A stretch of DNA of 64,000 bases from Symsagittifera roscoffensis. Taxonomy: Eukaryota; Xenacoelomorpha; Acoela; Convolutidae. The DNA lies in the NCBI RefSeq assembly GCF_963678635.1, contig NC_087064.1, positions 52,038,684-52,102,683 on the forward strand, read 5' to 3'. A program made the position numbers and the translations under genes. Each line of letters opens with the position of its first letter. The stretch's first letter is position 1. The notes under the pieces are model-generated. The model ran no database searches. It was not told the origin of the DNA and was given only the letters and a program-made list of their open reading frames with translations. This document shows, one piece after another, positions 11,301 to 20,746 of this stretch.

Positions 11301-14300
11301 ATCCGGTCTTGAACCGGTACGTACCCGTCGAGCGGCCTCCAATGAGAGAAAAATTACATTGTACGCTCGTTTCAGCGTTTAACGGCAATTGGCCATATGC
11401 GTATGTTAAATCCATTGTGGTGAAAAATATGTCTCCTTATTTTTTCACTAATCGTTTGCCCAACTGTGTCCATTAGTTCCTCGATATTCGGCATTTGGTA
11501 TTTATTCTTATGCACTTGTTTATTTAATTCCCTCGACTCGAGTGCCAGTTTCACGGACCCATCTTTTTTTACTGTTATTACTATTGGGGACACAAAATAT
11601 TTGTCCGAGCATTCTGTTCGTTTTTCGATATGACCCTGTTGCAATAGTTTATCAATTTCAGCATCCACTTTTTCTTGTAACGAAATCGGAACTCAACGCC
11701 CCTTCTGTTGTACTGGGGTGAGGTTTTCAAAAAACTCTGCTTGCACTTTGTAGTTTCTTATTTTCCCTACCCTGCTAAAAAGGTTTGAAAACTGCTTACT
11801 GAAATAGGTTTGCCAGGAATCCAACTCCCCCTCCGGTTCCAGTGCGTCCTGGTTTCCTTCTCCAATGGACATTATCTGTTCCCCTGGTGATTGTTGCACC
11901 AACTGAAATCCTAATTGGGACATCAAATCTCGTCCAATTATTGATGGTCGGTTCCCTCCGATTACTTTTATCCTCGCGTGTATCTTCCAGCCGTTGGATT
12001 GTATTGTTACCGCCATTGTTCCGATCATCTGTAGTGGATTGTTTCCATAATCCCGAAATGCATTGTCCTCCTCCGTAAGGTTATCCAATTTTACTCCTGA
12101 CGTTCCCAAAGTTTTCCGCAATTCCCCAATGGTGAAGATCGAAATTGGAGATCCGCTATCGATCCACACGCGAGTGGGTTTCCCATTGACTTTAATCGGC
12201 AATTGTGCCCCAGCAACTTTCAATTCCGTGACTCTTTTATGTTTTATCGCCATTACCATATAGTCCCCGTCTGAGCTGCTCGAGTCCCACGAGTGCACCA
12301 CTGGATTCTTATTAACCCAGCCAATGGAACTTGCATGTTGTGACGCTTCTTCATCCGCCGAATTTTCCAGGTGACTATCGTCAGCATTCTCCCGTATCAT
12401 TCCTACGGCTCCCTGTCCCCGCTGGTTTCCACGCTTCCCCCTACAGGTACATTCGAAATGGCCAATTTTATGACAAAAATTGCATGTAACTCCTTTTGCG
12501 GGGCATCTGTCCAAATGTTCCCTGGTGAAGTTTTGTTGATCGCAGTTATAGCATCTATTGTTGTTGGGAAAGTTTCTACCTCGATTCGTTCCTCGCCCTT
12601 GGTACGAGCCCCGGCCCTTTGCACGATTGTGCCGATAACCTCCACGGATTATTCCGACTGGTTCCGATTTTATCTGGATCGCGCTGCCTCCTGATGTCGA
12701 TCTTTGGGCCCCCACTGATCCCGTGGCAACATAGGATGAAGCATACTTGTTTCCCCTCTCGTACGAGAGAGCTATCCGGTAAACCTCCTCAGGTGTTTTC
12801 GTCGACCTGCATAGTTCCTTTTGTGCTTCACGGTTATTCATGTTGACGATGAATACGTCCCTTAGTCTCCGGTCCTCTAGTGTTCCAAAGTTGCACCGCG
12901 CCGCCAATCCACTTAGTACGGAATGGAATTGCTCCAAACTTTCATTGATAAACTGCTTTCGAGAAAGAAGTTGGTATGTCTCATTTCTTTCTTTCTTAAA
13001 TTCAATTTCCAGTGCGTCTATCATTCGTGGGTAACGAATCGTCGAGAGATCCAGATGCGGTCGTCTTTTGTGAAGTTCATCCTGCCCCTTTTCCCCCAGA
13101 CACAAATACAGAAATACAGATTTGAAATTAGTACTTGTTCCGATTCCAGTCGATTTTTTCCGTCTACTTCCTGGGACAAAGCAGTAATTTGGGCGGCTGT
13201 GAGAGTCGTGGCGTAGTAATAGTTCTTCGGGTTTATTGAGTGCTTAGCTACCATTCCCCATTGGAATCGGTTAATCCAGAATTCCCACATCATTGGCGGT
13301 TCCGTGCATTTCGCTGGCCAGAATCCCGTGATGCCCAGTGGATTCTTTCCCCCACCTGAGACTGCTGGCTGCGCCATGTTGAAAAGGTAAAACGGTTGTA
13401 GTCTAATTGTTAATTCCAATACAAGAGATAGTCAACTTAATCTTACAAAGTTAGCATAGAGAGTGGTTGAGAACAGTATCCAAGGGTGACAGACTGTTAC
13501 AAGGACAAACACCTGCTAATCAATTAGTCTAGCACCGAGAGTGGACATTTGATTGACAGCTTCCGAAATGAACTAAATTACTCTATACAACATATTCGAC
13601 ATCACACGATATACACAAGTGAAAAACAAACATTGCTCTAAAAACACAAAAAAAATGCAGAAAATACCTAGAAAGAACACCCACTTCATAAAGAAACGAG
13701 TATTTAAAAATATAAGTCGAGTATAACAGAATTATCGTGACCAATTATTTGCCTCAAAGCAACTTTCATAAATTAGTCCACCAAATTGAAACATTGCCAA
13801 CTTCGAACCTCCAAAATTCAACGAAAAAAAAAACAGCGTCGATACCATCAAAAGGCTACAGCAAACGTCTATCGAAAACTACTATTTCAATATGTGTTAC
13901 TTATGTGGGTAAAGATACGGAAAACACTATAATAGTACGCTCGGGTGGGCTAATAATGGATCCAAAGTGCGTTTAGTGTCAAATTGTTTGCGCACGACGA
14001 GAAGCTTAATAGGCTCATACGCTTTACCGATGGCGTCTTAGTTTTTAGATATCAAAGACGTTGCTTTAATGAAGCGGATCAACCTCTGGTGTGACGAGAG
14101 AATCGCTGAAACAATTATCGTAACTAAATTCAATTGAGTAAAACTAAGTGACGAGAAAATCGCTGAAAAAATTCTCGGTAACTAATTTCAATTGAGTTGA
14201 ACCAAGAAATAGTTAGTTTTAAAAGTTTAAAACTAACAGTTATAAGCCTTCTCGCTCGCTTGATCTGCTCAAAATTAGAAGAAAGATTGACACTGGAAAA

Positions 14301-17300
14301 CTTTTAAGATCGTTCAAGTCACGACTGAAAGGGCTTTAATAAGATAAATCATTCGACCCATTTCGATGATTATTTGTGGAACCGGGTTTTGCGTGGAAAA
14401 AAAACAACACACTCGAATACAAAGTTTCTCCCCAATTTCAGTGGTCAGAACATTTACGATTGACATGTTTTGACACAGGCGAAAGGAGGCTTCGCACGCA
14501 CGACTTGCAATACAATCAGCTAATGGGTAAAAAATAAGAAGAAACCCTCTAAATTAAAAAAATGAAATGAAAAAAAAACATAGCCAACATCCGCCACGGG
14601 CAAGTATTTGTCTCATTGTAGAAGTTTTTGAAAACAATTCCACGTACAGTTATATAATTTACCTTCCAGAATCCCAAATATCAATCCAATGAGGCAGTTG
14701 ATTTGCTAGGCTTCGTACAGCAGATCTTTTTTTGGAGAAAAAATGGAATTATAAGTGAATGAGCTTTTATACCGACTATATCAAATCTGAGTAGGTAAAT
14801 TTGTAAATCTGAGTAGGTAAATCTGTAAATTTACAAGCGACATTAGAAAAAACAAATTTCGAAGATGAAATGTGTTTAAAAAGCTAAAAACATGACCAGA
14901 AACAGAGCTACTGGCCAAATAATTCGAAGTAATTTTGCTATTTCGCTATTATTATTTTTTTAACCTAAGAAGTCTATATTCCGAGTATAATTTAATTTCT
15001 TTCAACTCTTTAATATAATTAAAACTTTTGTGGCAGAAGTCAAACTTTCAATAACTTGTGGCAGAAGTCAAACCTGCGGAAAAAAATTGATGACAAAAGT
15101 ATAAGATACTCCTTCAAAGTATAAAGTACTTCATTCATTAACATTTTTTGATTTCTCAATGCATAGGGATATGCTTAATTATGACAGACCCAGATGCTTA
15201 ATTATGACAGACCCAGATCAGTCGTACAACGCAAAGAAATCAATTAATAACTTTAATTGATCAAAAATTCAATCAACCATGTAGCTCATTTTAACGGCAA
15301 CTAATTCAAACCATAGAGCCAATTTTACGACTATGAATCAAAAACATAATTCTATTAAACGAGCATAAAAAAACATAAGTTAAATTAAATGACTGCAAAT
15401 AACTTAAGTTAGTCGACGCTTCCGGCTAATTAATTTTGCGGTCAAGGTTAGAACCAAAAAAGGACAAAAAAACGTCCGGTGGGGTGGTAAGCCATCCTTG
15501 TCTCAACATTTTACTTTGCAATGAGTGGGGGTCATTGGGACTTGATTATGAGTGCAATTAGTTCGTGCGTCTTATGTCACGCGTCAACAATGCTTCATTA
15601 GAATCAATGATACTGATACTAAAACAGGACTACGCTTCGCTTGTGTTTAAATCAAATTGTAATACTTGAATCAAATAAATGTTGTTTTTGCAGTCCTTTC
15701 ACATAAACCCGGAGAAGGAAAATTACCAGTTTGATCTTTCATAACTGGTTCATATTGAAAAATCAGATGATCTCACGTCAGGTTTCAAAATACTTAATGA
15801 TAGAAAGCAAGTAAAGATAAGATTGTGTTTCTCTAAGTTTGACTGTCCTGGGAAGTAGATCCCCTATGCTGAATGAAAATGTTCAAAATTACCATATGAT
15901 GCTCTTGATCATTGCTAGCGGCTGCCACCTGTCGCATGAGGATTGAGAGATTCCTCTTGCCCTGCTTCGTAATATCTGGCTGTGAGGACTGGAGACTCTG
16001 TTCGAAACTGAGTCGGGCCCCGTCCTTATCGCCCTTCTTCCAGAAACACTCGCCCAGCTGCACGTGGATATCAGTAGTGTTTCCTTCAAGCAATGCACAC
16101 CATTGTTGGAAAAGGATATGTAAAATGAAAACACATTTGCATTTAAATACGAAACTGTGTACGCTCAAATTGGGCTATTACCCCGGGGTTCACCTCGATA
16201 GACTAAAGAACAAATAAAAATTGATGTCTCATGTGATGATTATCATACAAATTCTATCTATGGAAATCGTATTATTAATAATTTTAACCAGCTGCAGAAT
16301 TTCAGGTTATAATTAAAAATTGTTATCATTATTATTATTATTATAAAGGATTTACAAATCAAAATCATTTGAAGGGATTGCTCCCTGAAACACAACAATA
16401 AAATCAACGACACTGTGAGCAGTCACAGGCAAAGCGCCAAGAGCATGGACGATAGAAGTTGTAGTTTGTATGAAAGTAAGACCAGAAGAACTTCAGTAAC
16501 TTCAATACTTTCGAATTTTCAAATTTGAAAGTTTTTTGAAATTTTGAAAAACCACGAAAACTTCATATCTCAGAAGCCTAAAGGGCCTTTGGAGAAAGTT
16601 GGAGGCAAGATTTGCAACCACTGAGAGTAACCTAAGAGCGCAAACATTAGTGGGATTTTCAAAATTTAATTTATTCTTATTCACTTTTTACTCTGACTGT
16701 TACTCTTTTCAGTCGAAAAAATAATACTACGGCTCAATCGAAAAAATAGTTCCCAAAAATATCTACCTAGGCATATTTTTAGCTGCAAAATTAAGTACTG
16801 ATTTCCAAGAAAAGTAGTTCAGGTGCAGAATGTTTTCACAAAACAAACAGCGTCTTTCAAATAAAACGAAAAAATGTTTAGTTTAGAAGCCTAGCCAATT
16901 GCTTGTTTTTCTGTGGGAAGATACACATAGATACAAAAAATCGAAAATAATTTTGAAAGCATTTCAGCTATTTACTATAAATTGTTATATTTTATTTTAT
17001 TTGTGCTTTTACTGAATTAAAAACATGGTTAAATATCGCAATGCAGTATAAGCTTAAATGAAGCTATAAATTTCTGTTTTTGAGGACAATTATTCACAGA
17101 AACAAAATTTACACATAGGCGAAGCTTATGTGACAATTTGATTCATTTCAGATAACAAAAAATTGCAACTGGATAGTTTTTCATGGAAATATTTTTTACA
17201 GAAAGATTTTATAGATATGTTGCAAGGACAAAACGGTCATTTGCAAACTTCTTATGATTCAAAAGGATCCTCTGAAAAATTCAATCTCGATAAAGGAATG

Positions 17301-20300
17301 AATCAAAGATGAAAAAAAAATCAAATAGAGCAAACAGACAATAGGAAAAGAGTCAATGAACACGCAAAGAAACAGAAAAAAAAACTCTGAATTGTTCTTT
17401 GAAAAAAACTGCAATTTTCGAAAATCAAAGTCAACAACCAATAACTGTTAAGATCTTCGAACTTCAAGAACACTTGTTGATTGACTTTTATTTGATAAGT
17501 TTACTTCAATTTGAAAAAACTGGATGAATAGTAAAAGTAAAGAAGAAACCATTGAAGTAAAAAAAAAAGATGCAACCAAAAAATATTCCACTCGGTCGAT
17601 ATGAATACACTTTTCAAAAACATAGATAAGAATTTTGGACAGCTTAAAAAACTGAGCACGCACCTTTAAAATAGGGCGCAGCACGCGGATAGGCCGCATG
17701 GCACACCTGTGACAGCCAAATCAAAAACGACTAGCGTGTAACTCACCTCCGGTTCCTCGAACTTTTGACAACTCATTAAAACGACATACATTCGAAACAA
17801 AATCTGAAACCTCTGATTGTTTCTAACAGCACCCAATTACAGGGTTGATGATTTCAAATTTGAAAGTTTTTTTGAAGTTTTGAAAACCACTAAAACTTCT
17901 TATCTCAGAAACCTAAAGGGCCTTTGGAGAAAGTTGGAGGCAAGATTTGCAACCACTGAGAGTAACCTGAGAGCGCAAACCTTAGTGGGATTTTCAAAAT
18001 TTAATTTATTCTTTTTCACTTTTTACTCTGACTGTTACTCTTTTCAGTCGAAAAAACAATACTACGGCTCAATCGAAAAAATAGTTCCCAAAAACATTTA
18101 TCTAGGCATATTTTTAGCTGCAAAATTAAACACTGATTTCAAAGAAAAGTAGTTCAGGTGCAGAATGTTTTCACAAAACAAAAAGCGTCTTTCAAATAAA
18201 ACGTAAAACTGTTTAGTTTAGAAGCCTAACCAATTGCGTGTTTTTCTGTGGGAAGATACACAGATACAAAAAATCGAAAAAAATTTTGAAAGCATTTCAG
18301 CTATTTATTTTATTTGTGCTTTTACTGAATTAAAAACATGGTTAAAAATCGCAATGCAGTATAAGCTTAAATGAAGCTATAAATTTCTATTTTTGAGGAC
18401 AATTATTCACAGAAACAAAATTTACACATAGACGAAGCTTATATGACAATTTGATGCATTTAAGATACCAAAAAACTGCAACTGGATAGTTTTTCACGTA
18501 AATATTTTTTACGGAAATATTTTATAGATAGTTTTTCATGGAAATATTTTTGACAGAAAGGTTTTATAGATATGTTGCAAGGACAGAACGGTCATTTGCA
18601 AAATTCTTATGATTCAAAAGGATCCTCTGAAAAAATCAATCTCGATAAAGGAATGAATCAAAGATGAAAAAAATCAAATATAGCAAACAGACAATAGGAA
18701 AAGAGTCAATGAACACGCAAGGAAACAGAAAAAAACACCGATTTGTTCTTTGAAAAAAACTGCAATTTTCGAAAATCAAAGTCAACAACCAAAAACTGTT
18801 AAGATCTTCGAACTTCAAGAACACTTGTTGATTGACTTTTATTTGATAAGTTTACTTCAATTTGAAAAAACTGGATGAATAGTAAAAGTAAAGAAGAAAC
18901 CATTGAAGTAAAAAAAGATGGAACCAAAAAAATATCCCACTCGGTTGATATGAATACATTTTTGAAAAAAATAGATAAGAATTTTGGACAGCTTAAAAAA
19001 CTGAGCACGCACCTTTAAAATGTGTGCCACGCGGATAGGCCGCATGGCACACCTGTCACAGCCAAATCAAAAACGACTAGCGTGTAATCCACCTCCGGTT
19101 CCTCGAACTTTAGACAACTCATTAAAACGACATACATTCGAAACAAAATCTGACACCTCTGATTGTACTCTAACAGCACCCAATTGATGATTTCAAATTT
19201 GAAAGTTTTTTTTTGAAATTTTGAAAACCACTAAAACTTCTTACCTCAGAAACCTAAAGGGCCTTTGGAGAAAGTTGGAGGCAAGATTTGCAACCACTGA
19301 GAGTAACCTGAGAGCGCAAACCTTAGTGGGATATTCAAAATTTAATTTATTCTTATTCACTTTTTTCGAAAAACATTAGAAAAATGTAATATCTTGGAAA
19401 CAAAAAATTTTTCTGCAGTCATATCTGTAGCAAAAATTTTCAACACCTGAGACTACCCTGACAGCACCCAGCTACAGTGTTAGGAATTACATATTTCTTG
19501 AATATTTTAAACCTAAATTCCCGAATAACTTTGAAAAAATCATAAGAAACGTCATAGCTTAAAAACTAAAGGATTTGTGCATTCATATTTGGAGGCAAGT
19601 TTCGCAACGCCTGCGAGTATACTGAAAAAATGGCTTTCTCATTAAAAGAGTCGATATCCCAAATTTAGACAGGTTTTTTATAGGTAAGTTCTTTGAAATT
19701 TTTTTTTTGAAAAAATCATTTAAAAAACGGCAGATTTCGAAAAAGAAAAGCCTTTGGGCAGTCGAATTTGGACGCAAGGTTCACAATCCCTGAGAGCACT
19801 TTCACAGTACCCAACTGTAGGTTAGAAATTTCAAACTATTTTAAATCGAGGTTTTCTGAAGATTTTGGAGAAAAAAACGTCAAATCTCAAAAACTAATGA
19901 TTTGAGCAGACATATTTGGAGGCAAGAGTCAAAATTCCTGGTAGAACCCTGACAGTATCCCACTAATGAGTGAAATTAAAACTGAATTCAAACTGGAAAA
20001 TCGAAAAAAATCTTAATCATAGCAATATACGATTTAGCTTAAATGTGAAAAAATTGTCGTTTAACTTGCAAAAATAATACGTTGAAAAAGCTTAAACATG
20101 GCGAGATGGTGAAGCCGCATTAAAATATATAATGGATTTTTAAAATTTTTGCCTCCTACCTAACTCGGGGTTCAATTTCAGAGCTTTCGTTAACATTTCC
20201 TGGCACAGAGGGTCAAAAGCAGAAGAAGCATTTCGTGCTTTCCCTTCAATCCAACAGAGATTGGCCAACTGCTGTCGACTCAAACCTTCATCACCTCTCT

Positions 20301-20483
20301 CGTTGCAATACTTGCAGGCATCATTCTTGACATCTTTTATCGATTCTACTATTTCTTCGACCTTCGAATTAATTCTTTCATCTTTTAAAGACGCATCTTC
20401 AATTGGATGGATAAGAAAATAGTTTTTGCGAAATTCGTATAGATCTTTCAGTTTCAGCTCCAACTTTTCAAACGACATATTGT
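5326..20483 (-). CDS. TTC5: Tetratricopeptide repeat protein 5 (TTC5/STRAP)
   Basis: TTC5 binds the N-terminal peptide of nascent tubulin on ribosomes to trigger tubulin mRNA decay, and is also a p300 cofactor. There are four exons: 20483-20160 (ATG at 20478), 16083-15893, 6357-6087 and 5963-5326. Coding length is 1419 nt, or 472 codons plus stop (human about 440), with all phases consistent. Exon 1 holds the N-terminal helix (LYEFRKNYF) and the first TPR. Exon 2 has LGECFWKKGD and NLSILMRQ. Exon 3 has the TPRs DGVSWYILGNAHFS and LLYNYGILLKFQEKYEESL. Exon 4 holds the C-terminal OB-fold, with GDSLAIRQP and VNSPVDLVVNGK. The exon 2 acceptor (TTGCTTGAAG) is weak, so that boundary is least certain. 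Introns 1 (4.1 kb) and 2 (9.5 kb) are swollen by repeats and a retrotransposon. Confidence 0.93.
6456..6878. mobile_element. hAT-like MITE with 8-bp target duplication
   Basis: The element spans 6464-6870 (407 bp). It begins CAGGGTTGTATGATTAAAAT and its other end, read in reverse, begins CAGGGTTGCATAAAAATC, an imperfect terminal inverted repeat continuing through GATTTAAATC. Both sides are flanked by the same 8 bases, GTTAAAAA (6456-6463 and 6871-6878). An 8-bp duplication with CAGGG ends is the mark of the hAT superfamily. It has no coding capacity and sits in TTC5 intron 2. Confidence 0.82.
7274..7337. repeat. 64-bp direct repeat flanking the intronic Ty3 element (left)
   Basis: These 64 bases are identical to 13593-13656, which begins directly after the right LTR. 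The pair looks like one host segment present on both sides of the retroelement, far longer than the 4-6 bp duplication that Ty3 integrase makes. On this side 161 bp of rearranged element DNA lies between the repeat and the LTR. Confidence 0.8.
7338..7498 (+). repeat. Inverted copy of the Ty3 element's 3' coding end
   Basis: Positions 7343-7483 are an inverted copy of about 8016-8153, which encodes the C-terminal tail of the element's last frame. The two differ at a handful of positions, among them single-base gains and losses. The segment lies outside the LTR, between the host repeat and the element, and so records a rearrangement at insertion or soon after. Confidence 0.8.
7499..7713 (-). 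repeat. 3' LTR of the intronic Ty3/gypsy element
   Basis: 215 bp, direct repeat of 13377-13592 with roughly six differences seen by eye. On the sense (minus) strand it starts TGTTGTATAGAG and ends CTTTCAACA, giving the TG...CA ends of an LTR. It is preceded on the sense strand by a purine-rich tract, CGAAGGGAAG, the likely plus-strand primer. Confidence 0.88.
8020..9015 (-). pseudogene. C-terminal pol tail of the intronic Ty3 element, broken
   Basis: Two pieces, 9015-8710 and 8709-8020, are separated by one in-frame TGA (8710-8712), so they were probably one frame. The first piece follows the integrase in another frame (overlap 9015-8861). The second is rich in lysine, arginine and serine, with a stretch of KPKPKKSKAAPKS and an RRSGRKRTRS-like end. 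That is typical of the poorly conserved basic tail of some Ty3 integrases, though I recognise no chromodomain. Confidence 0.65.
8861..10126 (-). pseudogene. Integrase of the intronic Ty3 element
   Basis: About 420 codons. Zinc-binding residues are visible around HAYHHGKTN and CPECTAAG. The catalytic core shows the three acidic residues: LDFWGP, VDQGTSF and CVERTIG. The VDQGTS-to-ERTIG distance fits the D35E spacing. The core looks intact in this copy, but the frame is cut off from RT-RNase H by a shift in the overlap 10126-10072, and its C terminus shifts frame near 9000. Confidence 0.85.
10072..11668 (-). pseudogene. Reverse transcriptase and RNase H of the intronic Ty3 element, broken
   Basis: Three pieces. 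11668-11372 holds the RT start (IDKLLQQGHIEKR, PIVITVKKDGSVKLALESRE). It shifts frame in an A-rich run near 11430 into 11415-10906, which holds MDLTYAYGQLPL, the catalytic box AFIDDILVV and LGHKIT. A single in-frame TGA (10906-10908) then separates it from 10896-10072, the RNase H (IVCDASHNGLGAVLEQ, NELEMLAVVW, VTDHKAVIFLL). The RNase H is followed by a linker to the integrase. Nothing suggests recoding: the breaks fit random decay. Confidence 0.88.
11693..13377 (-). pseudogene. gag and protease of the intronic Ty3 element, frameshifted
   Basis: The start codon is at 13377-13375 (MAQPAVSGGGKNPLG). The first frame runs to 13021; the second (13105-11693) carries the rest. The shift falls in the run GGGGGAAAAGGGG near 13085-13097, where a one-base slip would rejoin them. 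The gag part has a retrotransposon capsid-like helix-rich segment. Two zinc-knuckle-like motifs follow (CYNCDQQ... and CNFCHKIGHFECTC), then the protease motif VWIDSGSPIS. The A of the start codon is the last base of the LTR. Confidence 0.82.
13377..13592 (-). repeat. 5' LTR of the intronic Ty3/gypsy element
   Basis: 216 bp matching 7499-7713. On the sense strand it ends TTTTCAACA and is followed at once by TGGCGCAGCCAGCAG, a plausible tRNA primer-binding site (TGG start, directly at the LTR edge). The gag ATG spans this junction. Its outer edge abuts the 64-bp host repeat at 13593. Confidence 0.88.
13593..13656. repeat. 64-bp direct repeat flanking the intronic Ty3 element (right)
   Basis: Identical by eye to 7274-7337, and directly adjacent to the right LTR end. 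Confidence 0.8.
13657..15892. other. TTC5 intron 2, remainder
   Basis: AT-rich intron with no coding segment seen. It has small direct duplications: a 57-bp unit at 14091-14147 and about 14148-14205 (GTGACGAGA... GAATCGCTGAAA), a 23-bp unit at 15171-15193 and 15194-15216 (ATGCTTAATTATGACAGACC), and short ones near 14788-14830 and 15030-15075. They look like replication-slippage scars. Confidence 0.6.
16515..19380. repeat. Tandem repeat with about 1.34-kb unit in TTC5 intron 1
   Basis: The landmark AAGGGCCTTTGGAGAAAGTT occurs at 16581, 17916 and 19257, giving periods of 1335 and 1341 bp. Two full units and the start of a third are present. They differ by scattered substitutions and small indels, so the duplication is not recent. 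Each unit is AT-rich with no coding capacity I can support; the frames seen inside are short and drift between copies. Confidence 0.88.
19381..20000. repeat. Degenerate short-period continuation of the intron 1 repeat
   Basis: The motif GGAGGCAAG or GGACGCAAG followed by a CCTGAGAG-like stretch recurs at about 19590, 19769 and 19918, and also starts inside each 1.34-kb unit (16603, 17938, 19279). Spacings here are about 150-180 bp. The 1.34-kb unit may have grown from this shorter ancestral module. Confidence 0.55.
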
Positions 20484-20495
20484 CTGAAAAATCCG
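20484..20495 (-). promoter_or_regulatory. Likely trans-splice acceptor before TTC5
   Basis: On the minus strand GGATTTTTCAG ends at 20484, leaving only ACAAT before the TTC5 ATG at 20478. A 5-nt 5' UTR after a canonical acceptor, 263 bp below the EFL1 stop codon, is what spliced-leader addition to a downstream operon gene looks like. Confidence 0.6.
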
Positions 20496-20746
20496 TGCAT
20501 TAAAAAAGTGATTTTTAAAAATTGAAATGTAAAATTGAGCATCCTCAAACGAAGACTACAAGAGAGGAAGTTAACAAAGCCTCGCTATTGAGTTTCTTCG
20601 TCAAAATAAAAAAAGAGTGCTCCTTGTGCTATTAACATACATGCACTTGAATACACTGACTTTTTTACGAGCTAAAAAAACCCTGCGTAATAATTCGAGC
20701 TACACTAAAAGCGAAAAAGTTAATAATTATTATCATAAATTGTAAA

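Larger units (their letters stand above)
7499..13592 (-). mobile_element. Decayed Ty3/gypsy LTR retrotransposon in TTC5 intron 2
   Basis: A 6.1-kb element on the same strand as TTC5. Sense order: 5' LTR (13592-13377), gag with zinc knuckles, aspartic protease, RT, RNase H, integrase, C-terminal basic tail, 3' LTR (7713-7499). It carries at least four frameshifts and two in-frame TGA codons and cannot make a full polyprotein. LTRs differ by a few percent, so the insertion is not brand new. The domain order (RT before RNase H before integrase) identifies Ty3/gypsy rather than copia. Confidence 0.9.

Noticed and set aside
16502-18152. Frames of 60-111 codons in the TTC5 intron 1 tandem repeat
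   Set aside because: They change strand and frame between repeat units and are low complexity.
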